Shown: in pieces, positions 28,334 to 39,357 of the stretch | How the letters are laid out: every line of letters starts with the position of its first letter | How positions within the stretch are numbered: the first letter of the stretch is position 1 | NCBI GenBank assembly: GCA_036250195.1 | Contig: JAVHZZ010000011.1 | Coordinates: 57,262,011 to 57,326,010, forward strand | Reading direction: 5' to 3' | DNA length: 64,000 bases | DNA from: Mixophyes australis | Lineage: Eukaryota; Chordata; Amphibia; Anura; Limnodynastidae | Notes under the pieces: model-generated | Seen by the model: the letters and a program-made list of their open reading frames with translations, nothing else | Database searches by the model: none | What the model was told of the DNA's origin: nothing | Position numbers and translations under genes: made by a program

Positions 28334-29236
28334 GTCAGGGGCAAACACAGGATTTGTAGAGGGGGGTTTTCACACCACGTCGCCAGTGGGCGTGACCAGC
28401 ATGCATGGGGGCGTGGCTATAATTTTAGACAGTGCTTGGCTGCTCTCCAACTCTTCCTATCCCCATAATATACATGGACAATGCTGCGTGGACTACTGTT
28501 GGGTGCACGCAGCTCTCCCTTTTCAAGCAGAGCTGTGTGAACCGGGGGCAGGGTCCAGCCAACTCATTTATACAGTGCCCCAGGCTTGGAGGGCGGTTTT
28601 CCATGCACTAGGAACCCCCCCTCCCGTTTTACCTATGGCATGTGCTAAAATTGGACTTTATAAGATCTCTTTAATGTCCTATTTCTTTGAGACCCGTTTT
28701 GATAATAAAAAAAATAACCAAGTCTCTCGGCGGTGACTTCATAGAGGAGTGACCGATTCTAAAGCAAAACTAGATCACTCTCAGCATCATGCCAGTTACA
28801 ATACAGAATACAGTGTATTTTATTAGGAGAAAGCATTTGGAATTTCATATAACCACATTATAGTCGCCAAGTAGTTTGATATGCTAAGCATTGGTTCTAA
28901 TTAATTATAACAGTTATAGGCGAGTTGCAGCCGAGATGGTATTTAAGCATAAACATGAAGACCGTTAACGATACAGAGTTTGACACAGATGAATAGGGAT
29001 AGAGTTCCAGAGGTAAGCAGCAGACAGGGAAAGGTTTGAGAAGCGACAGAGAAGCGGGATAAGGACACACAGAGGAGTGAAGGAGATTTTCCACTGAAGT
29101 CTTCTTGTATTTGGAAATAACAGAGTAAGAAATTTGTCCAGCAAGGAAACTAGACACCGAATTAACATGGTACATGATTTAATAAGTGGTCTTAAATTCT
29201 AGAGACTCAGAAACCCCCCCTGCGTGCGCCACTGAC
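28334..29236. mobile_element. Non-autonomous DNA transposon sharing the 13032 end
   Basis: Left end GTCAGGGGCAAACACAGGAT and right end CCCCCCTGCGTGCGCCACTGAC are imperfect inverted repeats. The right 32 bases are the same as the right end of the foldback element at 12763-13032. The interior is mostly unrelated non-coding DNA. The target duplication is unclear. Confidence 0.55.
28920..29110 (-). pseudogene. L2/CR1-type LINE C-terminal remnant
   Basis: A minus-strand reading contains LSAAYLWNSIPIHL, similar to the sequence after the reverse transcriptase domain in L2/CR1 LINEs (compare the segment at 62520-62640). Short and decayed. Confidence 0.4.
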
Positions 29237-30269
29237 AGTATTACACAATACTGTCTGTATCTCTAACTAGTAGCCATTACACATTGTCCAGTACTCTCCA
29301 TTAGGGAGAGGTCTATAACACAAGCTATATTATAGGCACAGTCAAATAAAATGTATTTCAATATATACAATGTATACAATCTTTCCCAAGTAAGAATTTC
29401 CCAAACACTTAAACTAACTTATTTTATTTAATTGTATCTTCCTAAATAACAATATGTAACAATATCTCTCAATCACTTACAAACTAACACTTCTTAAACG
29501 TTAGACCACATGGCTTATGGCTCTGTCAGATATTTTTTAGAAATAACTTTTTGCAATCTTCTTACAACACAGATATCCACAACAACCTTTTTTTCCATCT
29601 AATATCTTAACAATCTTCACTTACTTACAAACAATGTAAGACATCTATTTAAAATATCTTTACAAACAATGTATTCACTATAATTTATTACAATGTTACA
29701 ATATCACAGTCACAAACATTTCTACAAACCAAAGTACAATTCACATTCAAACACCACATCATTACTGACAATGTGATTTTTCCAATATACCAGCCCTCCA
29801 TGTTGTCCTAATGCAGCTCCTATAGTTTATAGCTTTTACTAGTAAAACATTGCCAGTATACACTGGGTCTATACACTGCATATATTCAACATTTTTAACC
29901 AGTATATATTCCCTCATTAACACATATTAAAACAGCCCAGATGGGCCATATACTTTACACTTTTCATGTGTCCAAATAGGGAGAGTGAGGTTCTTCGTGT
30001 GTCTGTGTAAGCAGGTCTCTGTAAAAAAAAAAAATTGTGCAGAAGTTAATTACTGACACTTCTGGGGGAGGGACTAATGTAAGTGGTTGGAAGCCAATTG
30101 TTTTCATATGTAAATGTATTTGACCTCACAGACAAATGCTACTGTCTTGCTATATAAAGTGGGGAGGATAGAAACCAGTTTTATCAATGGCTACTTAAGG
30201 AAGGAAAATGAAATATATATATAATAATTGATTATGTATAATCTTCTTCAGCAGCCTTCTAATAAATTT
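29237..30269. other. AT-rich intronic sequence, no gene
   Basis: Long runs rich in ACAAT/TTACAA. No element boundary or coding signal that I can support. Confidence 0.3.
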
Positions 30270-30420
30270 GTCCACTAGAAAGATATGGCCCGGGTCCCAG
30301 CCAGAGATCTTCATGCTAAAACATTAATGGATAACTTCCATAAAAGAAACACTTGGAAACATCTGTATTGGGATCCTCCTACCCCTCCTCAAGAAGAATG
30401 TTAAAAATTTGGAGTTTTTC
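30270..30420 (+). pseudogene. Gypsy pol C-terminal tail remnant
   Basis: One frame reads RVPARDLHAKTLMDNFHKR and then a proline-rich end before TAA. This resembles the last residues after the chromodomain of chromovirus-type gypsy pol. An LTR-like sequence follows directly, as expected. Confidence 0.5.
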
Positions 30421-31860
30421 TGTTTGCTTGTTTGGTCTATCATCTGTGCAATTACTGCTACTACTATGTGTAGGATTCCTGTATGTTACGGCTAGCGGTT
30501 ACTATCATGCACTTGTAGAACAAGATGGAGAGGTCTTCACCTATAGCAGCCACCTTTCCCATAGAGCTCGTTACACTCACAGGTACTCGGATGCCCCCAG
30601 GTCCTATACTCAGAGTAGTACAAGTTTATGTATGTACTGCAGCCCAGAGTAGCGGGTAAACAAAGCGTGGTCTAAGGTCCGAAGCAGATACTGTGGTCAG
30701 GAACAGGCAAGATGTCAGGGCTGGCAGCAAATAAGTAAGGTTCATAAACAAAGCAGACAGGGAAGGGCTGGCAAGAGTCGACTCAGCAGCCTATTTTAAT
30801 GGAAAACACAGGTGCCCCAGCCCAAGGAGGTGCACTAAGGGACCAGCCCGGGGGGCAGATGCACCCCCTGCCCCCCAGCCCAGGCTGCTACTGGAAGCAG
30901 AGGTCAGGGCAACAGGCAGGGAATCAAAAACCAAGGGTCATACACAAGCAATCCAATCCAAAAAAATAGATACAAGGCACAGGAGCAGGATAGTTAACAG
31001 GAACTGAGAACTATAACCGGCAGGGAGGCTGTTAATTAATTTCCCCAGTGCGCGTGTGCCCAACTGTCATTATAGCCAGGCCGCTGTCATTTTAGCCAGC
31101 TGTGAAAAGCGTCACGGCTGTTCCCTTTTGACAGTCGAGAAGTATAGATGGAAGTTACGACCGGGACGCTAGAGGCAGCCGGAAACGAGCCGCGGCGGCC
31201 AGCAGTGGACTTGCGGCTCGTGACACTGTAGTTCACAGATTCAACTAGTTGGTAGGGAAATAGTTACAAGCTTCATTCAGCTCTCAGTCTAGCAGCCTCA
31301 GGTGTGCAGTCACCTATCACACTAATGCAGCTAATCATCCTGCAGTTCTGTTTGGTGCTGCTGCCTCTATAGACTTCTTCCCGGCAGCATATCCTGCTTG
31401 ACCCAATGTGCCTTGTGCCTGTTCTGCTACCAGTGTTTGACCCGGATTGTTTACAAGAATTGCTGTCTTCTCCACTACTGACTCTTGGCTTTGTTAAATG
31501 GATTTGATCTTATATCTCTACCTATCCTGACCCCTGGCTTGTTTAAAGGATTCCGCTGTCTTCTCTACTTGTGATCCCTGCCTGTCTGACTCTGCGTTCC
31601 TCCAACTACATTCTGGTTGCTCACTACCTGTTACCGTGAGCTGTCCACTCCATCAGACAAGTGCCAGACTGCCTGTCTGGCTCAGTGTTCGGCTAATATA
31701 TCCTGATTGCTCATTACCTCCACGATTTTCTGTTCTCTCCATCGGGCAGGTCAACAACTGCTACTACCCAAACCTAAGTCCTAGGGGCAACCGAGTACTG
31801 TGGAATGTAACAATTTCTTCACAAAGGGGGCTGCTAAAGGAGAACATCTAGCGAAGTGGT
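30421..31860 (+). repeat. Probable LTR of the gypsy relic, split by a solo LTR
   Basis: The C/T-rich sequence with repeated GACTCTG/CTGTCTTCTC-type phrases is typical of amphibian gypsy LTRs and follows a pol tail. It is interrupted at 30484-31225. Its ends are not defined by a duplication. Confidence 0.35.
30484..31225. repeat. Solo LTR, target duplication CTGTA
   Basis: The 742-bp segment begins TGTTACGGC and ends CTCGTGACA, with identical CTGTA at 30479-30483 and 31226-31230. No internal coding region, so it is a recombined solo LTR. Confidence 0.82.
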
Positions 31861-33254
31861 TCTAGAAGTTGAGGATATCACACTACTCTGCCCTTTGCAA
31901 GATTCAGGTATAACAAATGAGCTGGTAAGATTCAAAGCTCTAACACCAGGCTTAGTAAATCCTCAAAACACTCGGAACTTCCATGGCAGGGTCCTTTTAA
32001 CATGTCCAAAATCCCCATGAGGAAAATTTCCATCCTGTAAAAGTCATTCTAAGGTCCTGTGAATGGCTGAGAGATGACCAAGGGTTGGAAATGAGTAGGA
32101 TGGATGTTAGTCATTTCCCCTGCTGAGATGAAGCCCAGAAGTCTGACAGAATCTGAAAGGAAACAATAGTTGCTTAAATTAATGTACACAGGACTTGGTC
32201 CTAGCTGATGAAGTGCAACTCCCTCTTTAAACCCCTCGGATGCTATTATGACTTGGAAAGGGTTTTAGTGGCTTCAAAACTCCTGTCCTCATGGTTGGAG
32301 GGGGTAGCCAGAAACAGTGTTGCAGCCCCCTTATATTCGAACTGGTCCATGTGCAGCCCACCTGGCTATATTTAAGAATAAAAGTTTTAACAGTACCAAT
32401 TGGTTCCACAATGATGATCCAAGGCTAAATACAGTCTCTTAGTTCACAGTAACGAATGGGAGATGACAAACAGTCATGGTAATAGCGTCAGTTGCCCCAA
32501 AGCTATCTGACCCTTTAATACTTGGCAGAGAGTTTCAGCTGTTGAAAAAGATCCTCCAGGAGCAAGTCCAGCTGGATATCTCGGCAATTGAACCACCATC
32601 TAAAGGTCCAACTTTATCAAACAAGCTTGAGTAAAAGGGAGAGAAAGTGTCATGCTCTGCCACAAAACCTGAACAGAGTACTGTTCAGGAGAATAAACCT
32701 CCACCAACTAAATGGATGGTAAAAATACAAAGGCAGGCTAGGCAATTTCCAATGCAGAACTGGTTCCTGCCATCATTTGTTAGCGAGAGCTTGGGTGAAG
32801 CTGCCACGTCTCCCAACAAAGACTCAGATTGGTCAATGTTATCCAACTTGTTTCTACTGAGAGATTTGGCCGAAACCAACTTGGAGATGCTACCTTTGCA
32901 AATGTCTATAAAAATGTCATTGAGATAAATTAGGTAGAAATGGCTGACAGGCCTTCAGAAGGTATTGCCTATTAATTTCTGAAAAATGATTTGCTGCATA
33001 GAATTTCTAAATTTCAAGATAAAATTGTAGAGCAATTGTTCGTGTCACAAATCCATGTACCACTTGTACTTAATGCTGCACATACACATCTGTGTGGGAG
33101 ACACTTGGGAGAAGACAAAACCTGGGAGTCTATATTACTCAGGTTTTATTAACCAGGGCTGTACGATGCAAAAAAGAAGTTTTGCCCGACTTGTCTGGTA
33201 TGTCAGAGAATTTATCCAACGTCGGACCCATTCCAATGGCATCCTGGATTTCAC
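31861..33254. other. Intronic sequence without recognised features
   Basis: Several short open stretches occur, but none carries a motif I recognise. Confidence 0.3.
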
Positions 33255-33455
33255 AGAGAATTGCGTCATTTGCCGCGATTCTCAGTGATTCGCGCCATTT
33301 TGGAGGGCGGGAGGGGGTCCTGCCCCCCGCAGCTTAAATTACGGTTTTGCGGGGGCGGGGCCAAAATTACGCTATTGGCCTCGCCCCTCCCCTTCCCGCC
33401 CTCCAGTCACGCCCCCTCTCCCGGAAACAAGTTTCCGGGAGTTGGCAAGTATGGT
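33255..33455. mobile_element. GC-rich MITE remnant near TTC36 exon 3
   Basis: A GC-rich island in AT-rich intron, with palindrome CCCGGAAACAAGTTTCCGGG (33420-33439) and the CCCCGCAGC...GCGGGGGC hairpin. The end TTTCCGGGAGTTGGCAAGTA is of a kind widely dispersed in frog genomes (from memory of the style, not a search). Confidence 0.4.
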
Positions 33456-33936
33456 CAATCTGACAAAAATCTGCTGTGCACTTTTGTAACGTGTGCAATT
33501 TTGAAAATGCTTGACTAGTTAAATGACCTTGAAAGGCTCTTATATCTTTGAGTTTGAGTCTTATAATTGTAGCAGACATTAAGAGCGATTACTTCCCAGC
33601 AGATGCTCTGTGTCTTATATGCTGATCTTATCTGATATCTGTTTTTATGTAATGTTTAATGCTGTCATTTGCACAGTGTGATATTGCATTTTTTTATGTA
33701 AAATTTGACTATAGTTTGCTGTGGAACACTTGATATCTTAGTATAAATAAAAGTGTTTGTTACCATCAATTACATTTTTGCCATATTGAGATGAATAGGA
33801 GATAATTTTAGGATTGCCTCTTTATATTGGACTATCAAATTTGTATTAAATAGTTATTAAATAAATTGTTAATAATAATTATGCAAGTATTTGTAAATTA
33901 TACTGAAACAACTGTCTCTTCCTCTTTCATCCCCAG

Positions 33937-34202
33937 GTGCCCTGCAAGACCTGAACCATGCAGTGGAACTGAGTAGAGGGAAAGGTGTTGCAGGATGTCA
34001 GGCTCTGGTACAGCGAGGACTAATTCTGCGCCTAAAAGGAGATGATGAAGCAGCTAGAAAAGACCTTCAGAAAGCAGCCAATCAAGGCAGTGATTTTGCC
34101 AAACAGCAGTTAATTCTCCTAAACCCATATGCTGCTCTCTGTAACAGCATGTTGAGGGACATGATACAAAAACTGCAGGAACCAGATATGCAAATGTTCT
34201 GA
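33937..34202 (+). CDS. ttc36: TTC36 terminal coding exon
   Basis: The acceptor CCCCAG|GT (33931-33938) restores the glycine codon split by the upstream donor at 6149. The 88-codon exon opens with ALQDLNHAVELS, continues the TPR helices (VQRGLILRLKGDDEAARKDL), and ends with the conserved TTC36 tail around LLNPYAALCN before TGA at 34200-34202. Length and tail agree with the family. There are no stops or frameshifts, so the gene looks functional. I found no clear AATAAA in the first 280 bases after the stop. The first AATAAA (34585-34590) lies in an inserted repeat, so the host poly(A) site may have been displaced or may be non-canonical. Confidence 0.92.
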
Positions 34203-34484
34203 TAGTATTTTGCAGGCTAATGAGAAGCATGCAACATGAAGGATAGACAAATTTTATAAGCACATCACATCCAGGTTAGGAATTTCTAAGTAATTTGAAG
34301 TGCACAGTGTGCACTTTCTCAGCTCATTTTATGAAATGACCACATACAAAGAGTGAAAGTTCCTATTATAGCTGTAATTTTTTTATGTGAGACAGCAGAA
34401 ACTTAAAATTGAGGCTGTACCTATATTTTTTGGTGTCGCATAGATGAAAATAACAATTCCTTGCTGTTGCTGGTGTTAAGTGCG
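34203..34484 (+). other. ttc36: Presumed TTC36 3' untranslated region
   Basis: Unique-looking AT-rich sequence after the stop. It contains the palindrome GTGCACAGTGTGCAC (34301-34315). No canonical AATAAA. Confidence 0.4.
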
Positions 34485-35130
34485 TATTGTCGCTAACCAA
34501 TAACGATTGTCGAACCTCGATTTGTGTTTCCAAAGCACAAAGATTTATTTGCATAAAGTAGTATAATATGTTCAAGCGAAGTGATAATAAATACAGCCGT
34601 TACTTATCGCAGGCGCTCTGGATCCAGTGTGCAGTCATTCAATCCTGAAGTCTGGGGACAAGATGTCTGAACACTAGATGAGAAGCTGCTGCTTATATGC
34701 ACACAGAAATACAGTAATACAATGAAGATGGTATAGCTTGCTTCTATTGGTCCAGGTTTCAGGAAGGTCCAAGGGGTTGTCAATCATTGGCTAGTTCATC
34801 CTAAGGAATCCAAAGGAGGGGGTCATCTCTCCAGGGGGTATGCTCTGCTCTTCCCACCAAGATTCCTTAGTCTTAAGTAGTTCATAATTCCCTATCATTC
34901 ATAATTTGCGTATGCACTCTGCGATTCCTTTGCAGAGTGAACCAAACAGTAGGAAATGTTAAGAGGTTTATTATGATACCACTCATGATATGATTCCTTC
35001 AACCTGTTCCATATATTTCACTAATATGCATGTAACTTTAATATAACACATAAATACTACTATATTTCGACATAACTGACTATGTGTTGCAACTACCATT
35101 AATGTGTACTATTTTATAAGTATGCGTGTT
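34485..35130 (+). repeat. Repeat copy 2, inverted partner of 4620-5360
   Basis: Reverse complement of 4620-5360, starting TATTGTCGCTAACCAATAAC and including the CTCGATTTGTGTTTCCAA block and the CGCAGGCGCTCTGGATCC block. The 22-bp tandem repeat of copy 1 is absent. The sequence after 35130 does not continue into PLE coding sequence, so this copy is either solo or from a different relative. Confidence 0.6.
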
Positions 35131-35782
35131 TGTGCGAATGTATGGTAAAAGACCAAATACTGTTGCTGCCACGTGTAGTAGCTGCGTACGCCGTAGCGTG
35201 CCCTTGTACGCCGTAGCGTACCGTACACATCTTTTCAGACAAAGACAGCCAAGTTTGCTCGATTTTAATTGAAATGACTTTATCCAATTTGCTGACTTCG
35301 ACACTGGTATCATTGCCCAAAGAAGATTTGCATGAGGCAAATCATACTATATATCCCAAATACTGTCATGGTTGTAAATTGTATATACTAGTTTTGAATA
35401 TTATAAAATGTATTCTTTTACTGAGTCTACTGCAGTTTAGTTTTAGCTGAGAGTTCCTTGTATTATATTTTCACTAAATCGATAGTATCTATGAAAAACT
35501 CTATATAGAATAAATATAAGTAAATGTTTGCATGGCTTATTATTTTCCTTTATTTGACCCTCAAACTGCGAACACCTTCCCCTTCAGAACCCATACTGTG
35601 TATTGTATCATTTGTTTTTGCAATTTATTGTTCAATTCTCCCCACTTCCCTTTACTTCTTTATGCTGACTATAAATTACTTATACAGATAAGTCTACTTT
35701 CAATGAGAATAACAAAACACAACATAACAATATTGGCCCTGGGCCCCCTGCCATTTATTTGTTTAAGAGGTACCATGCTCAC
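35131..35782. other. Intergenic sequence without recognised gene
   Basis: TACGCCGTAGCG is repeated at 35188 and 35208. Otherwise AT-rich. Confidence 0.3.
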
Positions 35783-36142
35783 CAGGGCCGTCTTTCCCAT
35801 TGGGCACAATGGGCAGGTGCCCGGGGGCCCTGCAGCCCAGGGGGGCCCGTCGGAGGCAGCAAAAAAAACCAAAACCTGAAAAAAAAGAAGAAAATACTTC
35901 ACGCCCGCCCGACATCCATTGCGGAGTGCGACGGAGGAGGAGACCAGGGAGGGAGCCAGATCGCCAGCTGATTGCAAGGTAAGTATTTTCTTCTTTTTTT
36001 TCAGGTTTTTTTTTTTGCTGCCTCTGACGGGCCCCCTGGGCTGCAGGGCCCATATATATAATCTTTTTTTTTTTTTTTGTATATATAAGGGCCCGGTGCA
36101 CTGCTGTGCCCGGGGGCCCAAGATGTTCTTAAGAGGGCCCTG
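35783..36142. mobile_element. hAT-like MITE, target duplication ATGCTCAC
   Basis: The 360-bp element has ends CAGGGCC...GGCCCTG and identical 8-bp flanks ATGCTCAC (35775-35782 and 36143-36150). The interior folds back: GGGCCCTGCAGCCCAGGGGG with its complement, and GGCAGCAAAAAAAACC with GGTTTTTTTTTTTTGCTGCC. Same CAGGGCC terminus as the element at 6276. Confidence 0.88.
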
Positions 36143-37660
36143 ATGCTCACTTCAGCTTCAAGTATATTGTTGATACTTGTTGTCAGTGGTGGTTAAGATG
36201 ATCTTTTGCCCTGGGCTGTACATATGCTATGGGCCCCCACCTAAATGCAAGTCTCGACTGCATTTAATATGTACTCAAGACATGTATGGTGCTACTGTAG
36301 GTACCTCTATCCTGGCCCTGGGTCACATTATAAACCCCCATCACTCAGTGACACACATTATACCCAATCCCTCCTCTTGTCACATGCCCCCCATCTCTCT
36401 CTCCCTTTCTCACACATGCCCCTTCACCTTTACACTGCTGCTCACAAATGACTCCGACCATGCCTCCCATTGTTACATATATGTTACTATCAGTTTTAAT
36501 GGAACTACTATACTACTAAATCAGCTCTCCATTGCTTCTAGATAAGAGAGCAGATTCAGTACCCTACTCGCAGGGACTATCCATTAATCTGATTCTTGAC
36601 TGTTGAACTAGTGAAAGAGGAGTCTAGTAATGGCAGGTGTGCTGTAGTATAAATATTATTATTGGGGTAAAAAATATATATATGTAACAGTGGGAGGAAG
36701 GGTGGTGGGGGTCACATGTGCAAGAGCAGAGAGGGGACATATGCCCATACCCTCTCCCCTTGTCACATATGCTCCTTCACCATTCTCCCCCTCGTCATGT
36801 ATGCACAAACCCCACTACCCACACATAGCTGTGGTTTCTGGTGGAGGACAGTTCTTGTGTTCTTCACAGTAGTTCACACTGCTAGTGCACCTTGTGGGAA
36901 AGAATTGCAGAAAGCCATTGATTGCCACTGGCAGTATGCAGAGAAGAGGAGCAACCTCAAGCAGTAAAATAAAAATATATAGGTGGTAGCGGGTCCCCAG
37001 AGTGGATGAGCCAGATCTGTGGGCTCCCCTATTACCATGAGCCTCAGGCAGTCACCCTATTTCCCTTATTATAATCCTCTCCATCACCTGTTGTAAGCCC
37101 TGGAACAGTTTATGTGAAATTAAACTATTTATGTAGTAGTTCATTATGTATCGTCAATAGGTTTAACATACATTTATTAATGGATGTGTGTCTGTAAAGG
37201 CTGCAACATACATTATATTATAATTACAGAACTTTCACCACTGATGATTTTATATAAGTATCCTAATTTTCTGTGGCTTCGGTGTACGACACTAACCATG
37301 TATTTCCTATGATTTACACTATTCTCAAAAATCACAAAAGTCGGACAAACCCTCCTGCCAGTCTTATAATTACAGAAAGAGGCTCTTTGCTTCACAGTAG
37401 CTACATGTCATAGCTATTTCAAAGGAGGAGTCTGAAAACAGTATATTTTTAAATAGAGTAAACTTTATAAGCTCTCATGTACACGGACCAACTAGTCTGA
37501 TTAAAGCAGGAGGTAATAATAATACATTTATACATATGTTCTACAAGCAATAATCTTGGCCCCCTTGCGTAGAAGGGCGTCTAGCTTGGCATTTTTACTT
37601 ATTGGCTAACTATTAATTACGTGCACCTCTATTCAAAGAATATGCTTCCTTAATCGCTAT
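36143..37660. other. Intergenic sequence without recognised gene
   Basis: Mixed composition with several short open stretches but no motif. GCCCTGGGCTGTACATATGC (36209-36228) resembles terminal parts of hAT-like MITEs. Confidence 0.3.
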
Positions 37661-37824
37661 GGGGTATATTTACTAAACTGCGGGTTTGGAAAAGTGGAGA
37701 TGTTGCCTATAGAGTCTAGCTGTCATTTTGTAGAATGCACTAAGTAAATGAAAGTTAGAATCTGATTAGTTACTATAGACAAAATCTCCACTTTTTCAAA
37801 CCCGCAGCTTAGTAAATATACCCC
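37661..37824. mobile_element. 164-bp MITE flanked by TAT
   Basis: Ends GGGGTATATTTACTAA and TTAGTAAATATACCCC are perfect inverted repeats, extended by CTGCGGGTTTG/CAAACCCGCAG. Flanks are TAT on both sides, which fits a TA or 3-bp target duplication (mariner-like or PIF/Harbinger-like). Confidence 0.85.
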
Positions 37825-38160
37825 TATGTGTTAGAATATGAGGCCTTGTCTCTGAGGTTTATCTTGTCAATGTTTCTAAATAAGCACTAGTACGAGTCAG
37901 TACGGTCTTAGAGAAAAGGTACATTCCATGAAGCATGAAAGGTATAAACATTTACATTTTTTGCAAAACTTTGTTTCATTAAAGCTACAATATAGTTACA
38001 ATAATTACAATAATGGCTGCTAGACTCCATTTTGTAATCTAGACTGAATATTCAAACAGTTTTACATCAATCCACCCTCTGATATCTCCGGTATCTTATA
38101 ATTTGCTTGACCTACTATGTCACCTCTTCTAAATTTTTATAAAATGCTGGACATTTAGGT
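37825..38160 (-). other. Possible 3' LTR side of the env-bearing retrovirus relic
   Basis: Minus-strand GGTGGATTGATGTAAAAC (near 38075) after the env relic could mark a purine tract and LTR start. There is no second LTR to compare with. Confidence 0.25.
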
Positions 38161-38700
38161 CTATTTTTTCTGACCGTGGTTTTTCATCTTTTTCTGTCCT
38201 TGCTTGCATAAGACACTAACTAGTATAGAAAGGCTTCTTATAATTCTATAAATGATCACTAGGAATACAAGACCTATTACTATATATTGTACTATAGCTG
38301 ACATCCATTGGGATAAACCTGCGACTACTAGACATGTCTGTCTAGTAATTTCCGTTGCCTCTTTCTGTAAGTCACACTTTTTTGCTAAATGCCCCTCAAC
38401 CACATCATGTTGATCTGAAATAAAAGTACAACACTCTTGCTGTATTAATTTACATATTCCTTCCCTGTCTGCTAGTATCACATCAAGGACTTCTCGGTTT
38501 TGTAATGACACTTTCCTTATTTGAGCCAATTCTTCATTTAGATAGATAGAAAGTGATTCTTTAATTTCATTTATCACCTTATTTAAAATTTCTAACTATT
38601 GTTGCAGTCTGTCTGACAGTATCCCAACCCCTAGTTGAGCAAATAGTGAATATAAGAACTGATTGTTTTTGTTTTTGCATGCTAACCCTTTTTTCTGTAC
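38161..38700 (-). pseudogene. Endogenous retrovirus env, transmembrane subunit remnant
   Basis: An open minus-strand stretch of 138 codons (38577-38161) with a less clear upstream continuation to about 38700. It shows the LQNRE-type start of the so-called immunosuppressive region, the C-x6-CC motif (CKLIQQECC), a following ectodomain helix, one strongly hydrophobic membrane-spanning segment of about 20 residues, and a short basic cytoplasmic tail ending in lysines. This is the layout of gamma/epsilon-type retroviral transmembrane subunits. There is no surface subunit and no gag or pol nearby, and a stop interrupts the upstream coil, so it is a fragment of an old insertion. Confidence 0.75.
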
Positions 38701-39357
38701 CTTAGGTACTTCTGGTAAACTATATCTATATCAAGGATAACTCGTGCTGAAGTTTAATAATGGGATGAAGGTGGTAATTGATATTTTCTGTACACTACAA
38801 TCAGTTGTGATGAGATTAGTACGCAACAGAATAATGATTATTGCAAATAACAATATGCAAATAAGTTTAATGTATTAATTTTAGTCAATATAAAACATAA
38901 AGTTGTAAAGAGGCTTAATAACTTTTACAACATACAAATTACATTGAGTTTGGTATCATTCTGTTCGCAATTTCATGAGAACGTTTCCAGTATTATTTAT
39001 GCAGTGTTCACACTTTGCGAAAACTAGTTATAAATAATATCACTTTTTCATTCTCTAAATAGCCAGCTCACAGAGATCATAAAAATCAGTTTATACAGGT
39101 CTAGAGGTGAGAATCTGGAGAAGGACACCTGGAAGTTTCAAGGAACAATGACCAGAGGAATCTACCAATGCTACATTTCAGTTCCTGGGAGGTCAAGACC
39201 CTTCAACCTATGAATGAAGACCTTAATACTGTAACTGAGTATCTGTGTAATGTTACTGTCTTTCACAACTGTACAGTGTATAAATTGTTGAGCACTGGCT
39301 TTGGAACCTAGAGCGTTCTGATAGAAGCTTGGGCAAGTGTTAGCAGCATATGCTTAA
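38701..39357. other. Intergenic sequence without recognised gene
   Basis: No motif recognised. It may include untranslated or decayed parts of the neighbouring retroviral relic. Confidence 0.25.

Larger units (their letters stand above)
6150..33936 (+). other. ttc36: TTC36 last intron, 27.8 kb, filled with transposable elements
   Basis: The intron is bounded by GT (6150-6151) and AG (33935-33936) in matching phase. Most of it is made of identifiable mobile DNA: two related hAT copies, two solo LTRs, a gypsy relic, L2 ends, foldback elements and more than 3 kb of tandem arrays. The human gene is only a few kilobases long in total, so this intron has been greatly enlarged. Confidence 0.85.
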
